DNA from: Myxococcaceae bacterium
Lineage (GTDB): Bacteria; Myxococcota_A; UBA9160
NCBI GenBank assembly: GCA_905339255.1
Contig: CAJPFO010000192.1
Coordinates: 1 to 32,165, forward strand
Direction: 5' to 3'
Length of the DNA: 32,165 bases
Of this stretch, positions 8,110 through 17,176 are shown piece after piece (position 1 is the stretch's first letter; every line of letters starts with the position of its first letter). The translations under genes were made by a program, and so were the position numbers. The notes beneath the pieces were generated by a model. It was given only the letters and a program-made list of their open reading frames with translations, searched no databases and was not told the DNA's origin.

Positions 8110-8137
8110 ATAATAATTAACATTGGTGAAGTATCAA
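8110..8137 (-). promoter_or_regulatory. Predicted promoter of the methyltransferase gene, overlapping the marR-type start
   Basis: On the minus strand, TTGATA (8132-8137) and TATTAT (8110-8115) are separated by 16 bases; each matches five of six consensus bases. The segment 8107-8120 is almost entirely A and T in an otherwise GC-rich sequence. On the plus strand the same bases offer GATAAT (8109-8114) as a -10, which would give a leaderless or near-leaderless marR-type transcript. A repressor bound here would control both genes. Confidence 0.6.
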
Positions 8138-8596
8138 GTGCCTCTCGCCTCCCCGCCCGCAGACGACGTCCGCCGTGCCATCACGGCCACGCAGCGCCTC
8201 GCCGGACTCCTGGCCGAGCGCAGAAGCCAGATCGCCCGCGAGGTGGGCCTCTCCGAGGGCCAGTGGCGCGTGCTCGAAGAGATCGCGGAGCCGGGATTCC
8301 TCCCCTCGCTCTTCGCCCGCCGAACGGAAACCCGCCCCGCGGCCGTCTCGCGGCTCCTCCGCCAGCTCCAGGACCGGCGCCTCGTCGTCGCGTCGATCGC
8401 GGCCTCCGACGCCCGACAGCGCCGCTACGAGCTCACGCCCGCCGGCCGCGAGCTGCTCGCCCGGATCGAGGCGTCTCGCGACGCCGCCGTCCGCGCGGTA
8501 TGGAGCGCGCTCGATCCCGAGGCGCTCGGCCTCTTCGCTGCCCTCGCCGAAGAAATCTCGACGCGTCTCGAGCGCTACGCCGCAACGCGTCGTTAA
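8123..8596 (+). CDS. MarR-family transcriptional regulator
   Basis: A 157-residue winged-helix repressor. The N-terminal helix leads into the helix-turn-helix and wing: LSEGQWRVLEEIAEP, RPAAVSRLLRQLQDRRLV, then a wing with SDARQRRYELTPAGREL, the DxRxxxxxLTxxG signature of MarR proteins. C-terminal dimerisation helices follow. MarR proteins usually repress nearby genes and release DNA when a small aromatic or lipophilic ligand binds. The TTG at 8123 and the GTG at 8126 are both possible starts. The divergent methyltransferase and the downstream RND transporter (262 bases further on) are the likely targets. Confidence 0.88.
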   Translation: MVKYQVPLASPPADDVRRAITATQRLAGLLAERRSQIAREVGLSEGQWRVLEEIAEPGFLPSLFARRTETRPAAVSRLLRQLQDRRLVVASIAASDARQRRYELTPAGRELLARIEASRDAAVRAVWSALDPEALGLFAALAEEISTRLERYAATRR

Positions 8597-8858
8597 CGCG
8601 CCGCGCGAGCCTTCGCGCGCTGCCGCCCCGCCCCTCCGGCACGACGCAGCGTGGGATCGTGCCCACGCGGAGCGCGCGCTTTCGCGACCAGCTGCTCGCA
8701 ACGCTTGACCCGGCCCCGAGGCTCGAAATAAGGTGGGCGGCCCGGGTGCCGGACGCGAGGTATCGCCTCGCCCATTGCTGTCTCGACTTCGCGCCGGCCG
8801 GTGTCAGTTCGTTGCAGGAATGCCCTCCGACCTTCGCGGAGGGAAGGAGGCCGTGTCG

Positions 8859-11800
8859 ATGTCCGCCCCCCAGGTGCCCACCGCTCCCCACGAGAACGCC
8901 ACCACCCGGCTCGCCCGCTTCGTGGTGCGGCATCGCGTGGCAGTGATGGCGGCGCTGGTACTCACGACCGTCTTCTTCCTCTATCCGGTCGTGAATGCGG
9001 TCTTCACCGCCTACGGCATGAAGCTCCCGGGCCCGATCGTCCGCGTCGACACCAAGGCCCGCTCGCTCTTCCCGGACCACCCCTTCATCCACGCGCAGGA
9101 CAAGTACGCGAAGGAGTTCGGCGGCTCGCAGCTCGTCGCGATCGCGGTCGTCGTCGAGGACGGGACGATCTTCACGCCCGAGGTGATCCAGAAGATCGAC
9201 CGCATCACGAAGGAGCTCGACGGAGTCGGCTACGACAGCAGGACCGACGAGCGCAACGCGCGCCGCGACCAGCTCGAAGCCGAAGGCGAGCTCGGCCCCG
9301 ACGAGATCATCACGATCCTCGACCGCGAGTTCCCGCCCTACCCCGTGAACCACGATCAGGTGCAGTCGTTCACGGCTCGCTCGACGCGCGTCGTCCAGGT
9401 CGAGGCCGACGGCTCGATCAACAACGACGTCCTCATGAAGAAGATTCCCGAAACGGACGAAGAGGCGCAGGCGCTTCGCGAGCTCGTCCGCCAGAACCCG
9501 CCCTTCATCTTCGGCCGGCTGGTTTCCCGCGACGAGAAGGGCGCACTCGTGATGGCCGGCTTCGTGAGCGACCGGCTCAACAGCCGCGAGGTCTACCAGG
9601 CCGTCTTCGACCACGTCCAGGCGATCAAGCAGCGCGAGGAGACCGACAGCGTCAAGGTCTACATCTCCGGCCAGCCGATCCTGACGGGCTGGGTGCTCCG
9701 GCACGCCTTCGAGATCGGACTCTTCGTAGCCCTCACCGTGTTCGCGACCTTCGGCCTGCTCCTCGCGTATTTCCGCCGTCTCCACGGCGTTCTCATCCCG
9801 TTCATCGCGGCGATCATCACCTTCATCTGGGGGATCGGCTTCACGGGCTGGTGGGGGATCTACTTCGACCCGCTCGTCCTCGTGATCCCGATGATCATCA
9901 CCGCACGCGCCGTCTCGCACACGGTGCAGATGGCCGAACGTTTCTTCGAGGACTACGAGATCATCCTCCCGATGTGCGACAACGATCCGGAGAAGGCGAA
10001 GATCGAGGCCGCGACCGTCGCGATGGCCGAGCTGATCGTCCCCGGCTCGCTCGGAATCGTCACCGACTTCGCCGGCCTCCTCGTGATCCTCATCACGACG
10101 ATTCCGCAGATGCAGGACCTCGCGATCTTCGGCTCGTTCTGGGTGCTCTCGATCCTCGCAACGGTCGAGATCCTCCACCCGGTGATGATCTGCTTCCTCC
10201 CGGCACCGCATTCGGGCGAGCATTACCTGCCGCCCTTCATGATCCGGCTGCTGCGCGGGGTGGGGAACTACGCCACGAGCGCGAGCGGGAAGTGGGTGAT
10301 CGCCACGACGACCATCGCGCTGCTCGTGGCTTCGACGATCATCACGGTCAAGTACTCGACGATCGGCGAGGCGCGACCGGGTTCGCCACTGCTCTGGCCC
10401 GACCACGAGTTCAACCTCGCGACCGCCGAGATCGCGAACCGCTTCGGCGGGGTGAACTCGCTCGTCGTCTACTCGGCGGGAGACCGCGCGAACGCGAGCG
10501 CCGACGGAGAGCCGATCCATCGCAAGGAGAACTTCGAGCGCTGGATGGCCGCGGAGACGAACCTCGGAGCCACCGTCTCGCTCGTTCCGTTCATCCGGGG
10601 CTCCTGGCAGATCAACCACTACGGCGACCCGAAGTGGTATTTCGTCCCGGGAGACACTGCGACCGTCCGCTCGATCATCTTCCAGCTCCAGACGAACGGC
10701 CCGCCCGGCTTCTTGCGTCCGTTCATGACCGACGACGGCAGGAACTCGAACATCCAGTTCTTCTATCCCGACCAGAAGGGCGAGACGATCCACAACTCGG
10801 TCACGGCGGCGCAGACCTTCATCGCCGACAACCCGATCGGAGAGGTCGACGTTCGACTCGACGAGCAGCACGGCCGACCCGAGCAATCGGCTTTCGCGTA
10901 CGACCGCATCATGGACTTCGTCTACTACTTCCTCGGGCCGATGCTTCCGACCCGGGCGCACGACTTGAACATCCGACTCCGACAGGACGACGGAAGCTAC
11001 GAGCCGCTCCCCGTGAACTCGGCGTCGGCGGGGCTTCCCGACTGGATCGACGAGTTCCGCGAGGCGGCGCACTCGAACTTCGAGGACGCGAAGGGCTCGG
11101 TCGGAGAGGGCGAGTTCTTCACCTGGCCCGACGAGGCCGGAACCTGGGAAAGCGACGACGTCGACTCGTGGTGGGAGGACACCGGGCTCGGGATCCGCGC
11201 CGTCGCCGCCGACACCGACCTCTTGATCGTCCAGGACATGAAGTCGGTCGACAAGGAGGTCGAATACCAGCCGACCAAGTCCTGGACCCGCGGCGTCCAG
11301 TTCGTGATGGCGGGAGGCGTGCTCGGCATCCTCGCCGCGATCAACGAGGAGGTCGAGCGCGGTCACATCGCGAACATCACGCTCATCCTCTTCGTGATCT
11401 TCGTCCTCCAGGGGATCACCTACGGATCGCTCTGGAGCGGGACGATCCTGCTCATCCAGCTCGGAACCGCGACGATGATGTCGCTCGCGTACATGGCGCT
11501 GAAGGGCGTGGGCCTCAACATCAACACGCTTCCCGTCCAGTCGGTGGGCGTCGGGATCGGCGTCGACTACGCGATCTACATCGTCGATCGCATCAAGCAG
11601 GAGATGGCGGATTCGGACGACCTCGACGAGGCGATCCGCCGCTCGATCCGCACGACGGGCATGGCCGTGAGCTTCACGGCCTCGTGCATCGTCGTCGGAA
11701 TCGCGCTCTGGATGTTCTCGAACCTCCGCTTCCAGGCCGAGATGGCGCAGCTTCTCGTGATCCTGATGGTGATCAACATGGTCGGCGCGCTCACCGCGGT

Positions 11801-11915
11801 TCCGGCCTTCTACTCGATCATCCGACCGAAGTTCGCGAAGGTCGACCTTTCGGACGAGGAACGCGAGAAGATCCGGCTGCACCGCGAGCTCGAGGTGAAG
11901 CGCGGGCTCGCCTAG
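8859..11915 (+). CDS. MMPL/RND superfamily transporter
   Basis: A 1018-residue inner-membrane protein, started at the ATG at 8859 behind GGGAAGGAGG. The layout is classical RND: TM1 (about 27-50), a first periplasmic loop (about 51-280), a block of helices (about 283-455) including FDPLVLVIPMIITARAVSHT, another helix near 480-505, a second large loop (about 510-810), and a final helix block (about 815-1000). The RND signature GVGIGVDYAIYIVDRI lies near 897-912. The protein belongs to the HAE-3/MMPL-like group that exports hydrophobic compounds by proton antiport. No periplasmic adaptor or outer-membrane channel gene is adjacent. The marR-type gene 262 bases upstream is a plausible regulator. 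The interval between them (8597-8858) has no gene that I can support. Confidence 0.88.
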   Translation: MSAPQVPTAPHENATTRLARFVVRHRVAVMAALVLTTVFFLYPVVNAVFTAYGMKLPGPIVRVDTKARSLFPDHPFIHAQDKYAKEFGGSQLVAIAVVVEDGTIFTPEVIQKIDRITKELDGVGYDSRTDERNARRDQLEAEGELGPDEIITILDREFPPYPVNHDQVQSFTARSTRVVQVEADGSINNDVLMKKIPETDEEAQALRELVRQNPPFIFGRLVSRDEKGALVMAGFVSDRLNSREVYQAVFDHVQAIKQREETDSVKVYISGQPILTGWVLRHAFEIGLFVALTVFATFGLLLAYFRRLHGVLIPFIAAIITFIWGIGFTGWWGIYFDPLVLVIPMIITARAVSHTVQMAERFFEDYEIILPMCDNDPEKAKIEAATVAMAELIVPGSLGIVTDFAGLLVILITTIPQMQDLAIFGSFWVLSILATVEILHPVMICFLPAPHSGEHYLPPFMIRLLRGVGNYATSASGKWVIATTTIALLVASTIITVKYSTIGEARPGSPLLWPDHEFNLATAEIANRFGGVNSLVVYSAGDRANASADGEPIHRKENFERWMAAETNLGATVSLVPFIRGSWQINHYGDPKWYFVPGDTATVRSIIFQLQTNGPPGFLRPFMTDDGRNSNIQFFYPDQKGETIHNSVTAAQTFIADNPIGEVDVRLDEQHGRPEQSAFAYDRIMDFVYYFLGPMLPTRAHDLNIRLRQDDGSYEPLPVNSASAGLPDWIDEFREAAHSNFEDAKGSVGEGEFFTWPDEAGTWESDDVDSWWEDTGLGIRAVAADTDLLIVQDMKSVDKEVEYQPTKSWTRGVQFVMAGGVLGILAAINEEVERGHIANITLILFVIFVLQGITYGSLWSGTILLIQLGTATMMSLAYMALKGVGLNINTLPVQSVGVGIGVDYAIYIVDRIKQEMADSDDLDEAIRRSIRTTGMAVSFTASCIVVGIALWMFSNLRFQAEMAQLLVILMVINMVGALTAVPAFYSIIRPKFAKVDLSDEEREKIRLHRELEVKRGLA

Positions 11916-11946
11916 AGTCCGGCACGAACCGGCAGCCAACACGGCC

Positions 11947-11972
11947 GCCGCGGCCCGGATCGGGGCCGCGGC
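11947..11972. terminator. Bidirectional terminator hairpin between convergent genes
   Basis: A 10-bp perfect GC-only inverted repeat (11947-11956 and 11963-11972) with loop GGATCG sits in the 66-base gap between the RND transporter gene and the convergent carboxypeptidase gene. There is no T tract on either side, so it may work as a simple stem-loop barrier or with Rho. Confidence 0.5.
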
Positions 11973-11981
11973 CGCGCCTCG

Positions 11982-13232
11982 CTACTCGTCCGAGATCGAG
12001 GCGCGCGCGACGGCGGGGGACTCGTCGGGCGTGTAGGGCCAGGCCTCGCCCGGAAGCGCATCGAGGAGCGCCCGGACGAAAGCATCCTGCCGGCCGCGGG
12101 CGACGGGAACCGGCACCCCGCGGTTCAGGACCGCGAAGTAGACGAGCCCGCGATCGCGCGAGCGGTAGGCGCCCGCGAGCGCCGAGGCGCCGTAGTCGCC
12201 GTAGGTTCCCGTCTTCCCGGCCACCACGCCGCGCTCGCCCGGTCCATCGAGCCGCTCGCGAAGCGTTCCGGCATCGACCCCCGACACGGGAAGGACGTCG
12301 GCCAGGCCGAGGCCGTGGCGCGAGAGTTCGGCGACGAGCGCGCGGAGGATCGACACCGTCGCCCGCGGCGAGAGGCGGTTCGTGGCTCCCGCCCCGGCGC
12401 CGTTGGTGAGGACGATCTCGTCGCGCTGATCGAGCGGAACACTTTCGCGCGCGATCCGCTCGACGACGGCGACGCCCCCGACACGGCCGGCGAAAGGATG
12501 GAAGATGTTGTTCGAGAAGCCGTTCAGCGCCTTTACGAGCGGCACCAGCGGCTGCGAGCGGTGGACGACGAGGACCCGCCGGGACTCGCCCTCCCCGCCT
12601 CCCCCCGCGCCGAAGCGGATCGCGGGCGCGGGCCCGGAGAGCAAACGAAGCCGAGCGACCTCCGACCACGCAGCCTCGGGTGCCTCGCCCGAGAGCACGC
12701 GCCGCAGGCCGGCGGCGGCCCCCTCGGCGCGCCAGTCGAAGAGAAAAGGCCCCGAGACTCGCAGGCCACCGGCCACGCGCTCGACCCCGCGCTCGCGAAG
12801 CGCGAGCGCCACGAGGATCGCATTCTCGTCGACGAAGAAGGGATCGCCCTCGGACTCGGCGACGAGATCGCCGGCTACGGTCCCCCCTGCGATGGGCCCC
12901 GCCGCGACGAAGCGGGTCGCGAAGCGATGCGTCGGGCCGAGTTCGCGCAGGAGCGCGAGCGTGGTCGGAATCTTCGAGACCGACGCCGGATGGACGGCTC
13001 GCGAGGCCGCCTGCGAAACCAGGACGGTCCCGTCCTCGGTCTCGACGTGGACGCCTTGATCGGCGCCGACCTCGCGCCGTGCGGCGGCGCCGAGATCCCG
13101 GGCGAGATCGTCGCTCGCGGCGCTCGGCGAGGCGACCGCCGCGAGACAAAGGGCGATCGCACTCGCAGGCACCCCGCGGCGCGCCGCGGCCGACCCCGTT
13201 CGAAGCTTTCGCAAGAACACTCGGATGCCCAC
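11982..13232 (-). CDS. dacB: D-alanyl-D-alanine carboxypeptidase/endopeptidase, PBP4 type (peptidase S13)
   Basis: A periplasmic penicillin-binding protein that trims or cleaves peptidoglycan peptide cross-links. With the GTG start at 13232 it has 416 residues, preceded by the ribosome site GGGAGGAG. A signal peptide is clear: basic RVFLRKLRT, a hydrophobic stretch, then a cut near SPSAASDD. All three catalytic motifs are present: SVSK (about 84-87), SNN (about 240-242) and KTG (about 340-342, in [12 protein letters not shown]). It is somewhat shorter than the roughly 475-residue E. coli PBP4. A longer in-frame reading to 13346 would bury the signal peptide and is rejected. Its start lies about 100 bases from the divergent pgi start. 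Confidence 0.9.
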   Translation of the reverse strand: MGIRVFLRKLRTGSAAARRGVPASAIALCLAAVASPSAASDDLARDLGAAARREVGADQGVHVETEDGTVLVSQAASRAVHPASVSKIPTTLALLRELGPTHRFATRFVAAGPIAGGTVAGDLVAESEGDPFFVDENAILVALALRERGVERVAGGLRVSGPFLFDWRAEGAAAGLRRVLSGEAPEAAWSEVARLRLLSGPAPAIRFGAGGGGEGESRRVLVVHRSQPLVPLVKALNGFSNNIFHPFAGRVGGVAVVERIARESVPLDQRDEIVLTNGAGAGATNRLSPRATVSILRALVAELSRHGLGLADVLPVSGVDAGTLRERLDGPGERGVVAGKTGTYGDYGASALAGAYRSRDRGLVYFAVLNRGVPVPVARGRQDAFVRALLDALPGEAWPYTPDESPAVARASISDE

Positions 13233-13332
13233 GTTACACTCCTCCCGGTGCGGCCGTCGCGGCCCGCGCCACGGTAGCCGCGCAGCCGATGCGCTTCGAG
13301 ACGTCGATCGCGGAACGCGAAGGGGGGGGACG

Positions 13333-14964
13333 ATGGCATCGCTCACGCAATCTCCGGCCTGGAAGGCGCTCGCTGCGCATCACGCGAAGATCCGCGACGC
13401 GCATCTACGCGATCTCTTCGCCGCCGATCCGGGCCGCGCCGAGCGGATGACGGCGGAGGCCGCGGGGCTCTTCGTCGACTACTCGAAGCATCGGGTGACG
13501 GACGAGACCCTTCGCCTCCTCGTCGCCCTCGCCGAGGAGCGCGGCGTTCGCGAGCGGCGCGACGCGATGTTCCGAGGCGAGAAGATCAACACGACCGAGA
13601 ACCGCGCCGTCCTCCACGTGGCGCTCCGCGCGCCGAAGGGCCAGCGGATCGAGGTCGACGGAAGCGACGTCGTTCCCGAGGTCCACGCCGTCCTCGATCG
13701 GATGGCGGAGTTCTCGGACCGCGTCCGAAGCGGCGCCTGGAAGGGCTTCACGGGAAAGCGGATCCGCAACGTCGTCAACATCGGGATCGGCGGCTCGGAC
13801 CTCGGCCCCGTGATGGCCTACGAAGCGCTTCGCCACTACGCGCAGCGCGACCTCACGCTCCGCTTCGTCTCGAACGTCGACGGGACCGACTTCGCCGAGG
13901 CCACCCGGGACCTCGACCCGGCCGAGACGCTCTTCATCGTCTCGTCGAAGACCTTCACGACCCTCGAGACGATGACCAACGCCCGGACCGCTCGCGAGTG
14001 GAGCCTCGCCGCGCTTCGCGACGAGAAGTCGGTGGCGAAGCACTTCGTTGCCGTCTCGACCAATGCGCGCGCCGTGACCGCGTTCGGGATCGACACGGCC
14101 CAGATGTTCGGCTTCTGGGATTGGGTCGGCGGACGCTACTCGATGGATTCGGCGATCGGCCTCTCGACGATGATCGCGATCGGCCCCGACGGCTTTCGCG
14201 ATCTCCTCTCGGGGTTCCACGCGATCGACGAGCATTTCAGGACTGCGCCTTTCGAGAAGAACCTCCCCGTCCTTCTCGGGCTTCTCTCCGTTTGGTACGC
14301 GAACTTCTTCGGCGCCGAGACCATCGCGGTCCTCCCCTACGATCAGTACCTGAAACGCTTTCCGGCGTATCTGCAGCAGCTCACCATGGAGAGCAACGGA
14401 AAGCACGTGACGCTCGACGGAACGCGGGTCGACCATGCGACGGGAGCGATCCATTGGGGCGAGCCGGGGACCAACGGCCAGCATTCCTTCTATCAGCTCA
14501 TCCACCAGGGGACGCGGCTCATCCCCTGCGACTTCATCGGCTTCGCGCACTCGCTCAATCCGCTCGGGAACCACCACGACCTGCTCGTCGCGAACGTCTT
14601 CGCGCAGGCCGAAGCGCTCGCCTTCGGAAAGACGCCCGAGGCGCTGCGCGCCGAAGGCACGCCCGAAGCGCTCGTCCCGCACCGGAGCTTCGAGGGAAAC
14701 CGCCCCTCGAGCGTGATCCTCGCCGAGAAGCTCGGGCCCGCCCTCCTCGGAAGCCTGGTTGCGCTCTACGAACACAGCGTCTTCACGCAGGGAGCGGTCT
14801 GGGGGATCGACTCCTTCGATCAATGGGGCGTCGAGCTCGGCAAGGTGCTCGCGCAAAGGATCGTTCCCGAGCTCGGCTCCGAGTCGCCTCCGGCACTCAC
14901 CCACGACGCCTCGACGAACGCTCTCGTGCGTCGCTACCGCCGCATGCGGGGCCGGACCGTGTAG
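13333..14964 (+). CDS. pgi: Glucose-6-phosphate isomerase
   Basis: Interconverts glucose-6-phosphate and fructose-6-phosphate in glycolysis and gluconeogenesis. It has 543 residues from the ATG at 13333, preceded by the purine-rich AGGGGGGGA; this length is normal for the bacterial enzyme. Seen in order: the phosphate-binding loop [22 protein letters not shown], the family block [13 protein letters not shown], then [19 protein letters not shown] with the probable catalytic Glu377, and DQWGVELGK with the probable catalytic Lys504. An in-frame reading from 13225 would add 36 arginine-rich residues without family likeness and is not used. It is divergent from dacB. Confidence 0.97.
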   Translation: MASLTQSPAWKALAAHHAKIRDAHLRDLFAADPGRAERMTAEAAGLFVDYSKHRVTDETLRLLVALAEERGVRERRDAMFRGEKINTTENRAVLHVALRAPKGQRIEVDGSDVVPEVHAVLDRMAEFSDRVRSGAWKGFTGKRIRNVVNIGIGGSDLGPVMAYEALRHYAQRDLTLRFVSNVDGTDFAEATRDLDPAETLFIVSSKTFTTLETMTNARTAREWSLAALRDEKSVAKHFVAVSTNARAVTAFGIDTAQMFGFWDWVGGRYSMDSAIGLSTMIAIGPDGFRDLLSGFHAIDEHFRTAPFEKNLPVLLGLLSVWYANFFGAETIAVLPYDQYLKRFPAYLQQLTMESNGKHVTLDGTRVDHATGAIHWGEPGTNGQHSFYQLIHQGTRLIPCDFIGFAHSLNPLGNHHDLLVANVFAQAEALAFGKTPEALRAEGTPEALVPHRSFEGNRPSSVILAEKLGPALLGSLVALYEHSVFTQGAVWGIDSFDQWGVELGKVLAQRIVPELGSESPPALTHDASTNALVRRYRRMRGRTV

Positions 14965-15002
14965 CTCGCGACGCGGGATCGCCGCGGCGAGCGGCCGAGG
15001 CC

Positions 15003-15021
15003 AGCGCGAACGCTTCGCGCT
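15003..15021. terminator. Short hairpin between pgi and the convergent serine hydrolase gene
   Basis: An 8-bp perfect inverted repeat (15003-15010 and 15014-15021) with a 3-base loop lies in the 55-base gap between the two convergent genes and covers the stop codon of the hydrolase gene. It has no T tract. It may serve as a shared transcript end. Confidence 0.4.
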
Positions 15022-16213
15022 ACGCGCCCGGCTCCGGCGTGCCGGTCTCGCCGAAGCGGGCGTGGAGCTCCTTCGCGAGCTCGAAGAGCGCCTGCTCCGC
15101 TTTCGAACCGCCGATGTTCGTAACGAGCACCATCGCGAAGTCGCTCGCTGGACGCACCCAGATGTGCGCGAGGTTGAGCACGTTGCTTCCGCCGTGGAAG
15201 AGGAAGGGCCTCGCCGCCCAGTCCACTTCGATTTCGCCCCAGCCGAGGCCGTAGCCTCCGCGCGAAGGCGTTCCCGGCGCAGCGCCCGGTTTCTCCGGCA
15301 TGCGGACCACCGGGCGCTGGAGTCTTGCGAGCATCTCGGGTGCGACGAGGGCCGGGCCGCGTCGCCCGGCACCGGCGTTCCATCCCGCCCAGTGCGCGAA
15401 GTCGAGGAGCGAGAGGTGGATGGTCCCCGCCGGACCGAGCACGGGCGGGTTGTCGGCGGAGGGCCCCGCGAGCACCGCCACGCGCTTGCCGAAGGCATCG
15501 AGGTGCCCGAGCGGGGCATCCGTGCGCCCCACTCTCGCGGCGGAGCCGAACCCGGCGGAATCGAGCCCGAGGGGAGTGAAGACGCGCTCGACGACGAGTT
15601 CCTCGAAGGTCTTGCCCGAGACGCGTTCGAGCATCGCCCCCGCGATCAGGTAGCCGAGATTCGAGTACGCGAAGCGGCTTCGGGGTTCGGCCTCGAGCGC
15701 GAGCGGGGCTCGCTCCTCGACGATCCAGGCGCGCACTTCGTCGAGATTTCCGCGTCGCAGCGCGGCGGCTTCGAGCAGCTCCTCGAAGTCCTCGTCGTCG
15801 CTCGCGAGCCCGCTCGTATGCGAGAGGAGCGCTTCGAGCGTGATCTTCGCGAAGCGTGGATCCATGCGTTCGGCGAGCTCGGGAAAGACCTCGGCGACGG
15901 TCGACTCGAAGCGGATCCTTCCCTGCTCTACGAGCGTCGCAGCGACGAGCGCCGTCATCGCCTTGCCATCGGAGCCGATGTGGAAGCGATCGCTCGGGGT
16001 GACGGGGATCTCGAAGCCGGCGCGCCGCGTCCCGACGGCGGCCGAAAAGACCACGACGCCCTTTTTCACGACGGCAGCCGCGACGGCGGGAAGCTCGTAG
16101 CGGACGCGTACCGCGTCGAGAAGCGCCACGTTCGAAGGCTCGGCACCGCCTCGCACCGGCGCCGCGAGAGCGAGCGCCACGAGGGCGCACGCCGCCCGGG
16201 CTCGCCGCCTCAA
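15020..16213 (-). CDS. Beta-lactamase-like serine hydrolase (class C / PBP fold)
   Basis: An exported serine hydrolase of the Beta-lactamase (PF00144) family, 397 residues from the TTG at 16213. That start gives a clean signal peptide (RRRAR, a leucine/alanine core, then a cut near RGGAEP) and overlaps the stop of the upstream lipoprotein gene in a TTGA arrangement. A GTG at 16279 is also in frame but lies inside the neighbouring gene. The catalytic set is complete: SDGK (about Ser81-Lys84), YSN (about Tyr183) and HGG (about 340-342, in place of KTG). Family members include esterases, D-amino-acid peptidases and AmpC-like enzymes; sequence alone does not decide among them, and antibiotic resistance should not be assumed. 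Confidence 0.85.
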   Translation of the reverse strand: MRRRARAACALVALALAAPVRGGAEPSNVALLDAVRVRYELPAVAAAVVKKGVVVFSAAVGTRRAGFEIPVTPSDRFHIGSDGKAMTALVAATLVEQGRIRFESTVAEVFPELAERMDPRFAKITLEALLSHTSGLASDDEDFEELLEAAALRRGNLDEVRAWIVEERAPLALEAEPRSRFAYSNLGYLIAGAMLERVSGKTFEELVVERVFTPLGLDSAGFGSAARVGRTDAPLGHLDAFGKRVAVLAGPSADNPPVLGPAGTIHLSLLDFAHWAGWNAGAGRRGPALVAPEMLARLQRPVVRMPEKPGAAPGTPSRGGYGLGWGEIEVDWAARPFLFHGGSNVLNLAHIWVRPASDFAMVLVTNIGGSKAEQALFELAKELHARFGETGTPEPGA

Positions 16214-16692
16214 GGCGAACCGCGGGGGACGGCCTCGGGCAGCGTCACGAGCACGTCGGAGTGGTCGAAGTCGATCCACGGCGGGAAGAACCCGGCAAGA
16301 AAGACCCGGCCCGAGATCCGGTAGCGGATCTCCTTCGTTCCGGGGATTCCGCTCACCTGCCGGAGGACGTCGAGAAGGGTCGTGGTTGCGTCGACGCCGA
16401 GCGTCGCGTCACCGAGCCGCGGCACGCGGACGCCCTCACCAGACTGCCCGCGGGCGAGGCGTCGATCGTTCAGCTCGAGCTCGAAGCGGAGCCCCGTCAC
16501 TTCGAGCGCCCGGGTGTTCGGGTTCGAGATCCGGAGCTCGACCCGGAAACGTTGCTCGAGCCCACTCGAGGGCTCGGGAGTGAGGCTCACGAGCGAAACC
16601 TCGGGCCGCTCGAGGAGGCTCCCGAACGATGCGCACGAGGCGAGAACGGAGAGGGCGGCGACGAGGCCGAGCGCTCGGAGTCGAGCCTTCAT
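16210..16692 (-). CDS. LEA type 2 (LEA14/WHy) family lipoprotein
   Basis: A 160-residue lipoprotein. The N-terminus from the ATG at 16692 shows a basic start, a hydrophobic core and the lipobox LASC, so Cys20 or nearby should be lipidated. The rest resembles an LEA_2 beta-sandwich: LTPEPSSGLEQRFRVELRISNPNTRALEVTGLRFELELN, with the characteristic NPN turn and later the FPPWIDFDHS stretch. LEA_2 proteins are thought to act in stress or envelope protection, but their bacterial role is not well defined. A GTG at 16716 is a possible earlier start. The stop overlaps the start of the downstream serine hydrolase, which suggests one transcript. Confidence 0.8.
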   Translation of the reverse strand: MKARLRALGLVAALSVLASCASFGSLLERPEVSLVSLTPEPSSGLEQRFRVELRISNPNTRALEVTGLRFELELNDRRLARGQSGEGVRVPRLGDATLGVDATTTLLDVLRQVSGIPGTKEIRYRISGRVFLAGFFPPWIDFDHSDVLVTLPEAVPRGSP

Positions 16693-16919
16693 GCGGCGGT
16701 TCTCGAGGTCTCGCACGCGAGAGGGGATAGCCCCGGCGAGCCCGCATGGCGAGAGTGGGCTCCGCTCGGCTGCGCTCCGGACGCACGCTCGCCGCCGCTC
16801 TGTGGTGTCGGGGCCTTTCCGATCGCGGGCGGCCGGTTCGCCCGGGCGTTGCCGATCGTTTCGGATCCGTCACGAGATTTCCGGGAGGCTGCCATGGCGG
16901 CTGGCCGATCCTACCCCCC

Positions 16920-17132
16920 ATGGAAGACTCCATCCTGCGCCGGATCGAATGCGCCGATCAGCAGGCCCTCGAGCGGGCCTGGCAGCACGTCGCCGACGTC
17001 TCGTGGGTCGAGGCGTGTACGGTAGACCTCCCGAGCCTCACGCTCGAGGTCCGCACCGTCGCACCGTGGCGGACGTGCAGCGCGATCGAGGCACAGCTCG
17101 AAAGGCTCGAGGCGCTGGCGCGCGGCAGGTAG
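16920..17132 (+). CDS. Small conserved-looking protein of unknown function
   Basis: A 70-residue acidic/mixed protein that I do not recognise. Codon third positions are strongly G or C, as in the surrounding genes, which supports real coding. It contains the segments RRIECADQQALERAWQHV and VRTVAPWRTCSAIEAQLERL, two likely helices flanking a short strand-like VDLPSLTLEVRTV, and three cysteines. No good ribosome site precedes the ATG at 16920. An ATG at 16894 with GGGAGG lies in another frame. It sits alone between the leftward lipoprotein gene and the convergent cyclase gene. The 227 bases before it (16693-16919) contain no feature that I can support. Confidence 0.5.
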   Translation: MEDSILRRIECADQQALERAWQHVADVSWVEACTVDLPSLTLEVRTVAPWRTCSAIEAQLERLEALARGR

Positions 17133-17176
17133 GGAACCGGCCGGGAGCGCGCGGCCGCACCGGAGCGCGAGAAGCC

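Noticed and set aside
8433-11942. Long minus-strand open frame (1169 codons) opposite the RND transporter gene
   Set aside because: Low-complexity charged translation; the plus strand has clear RND motifs and a ribosome site.
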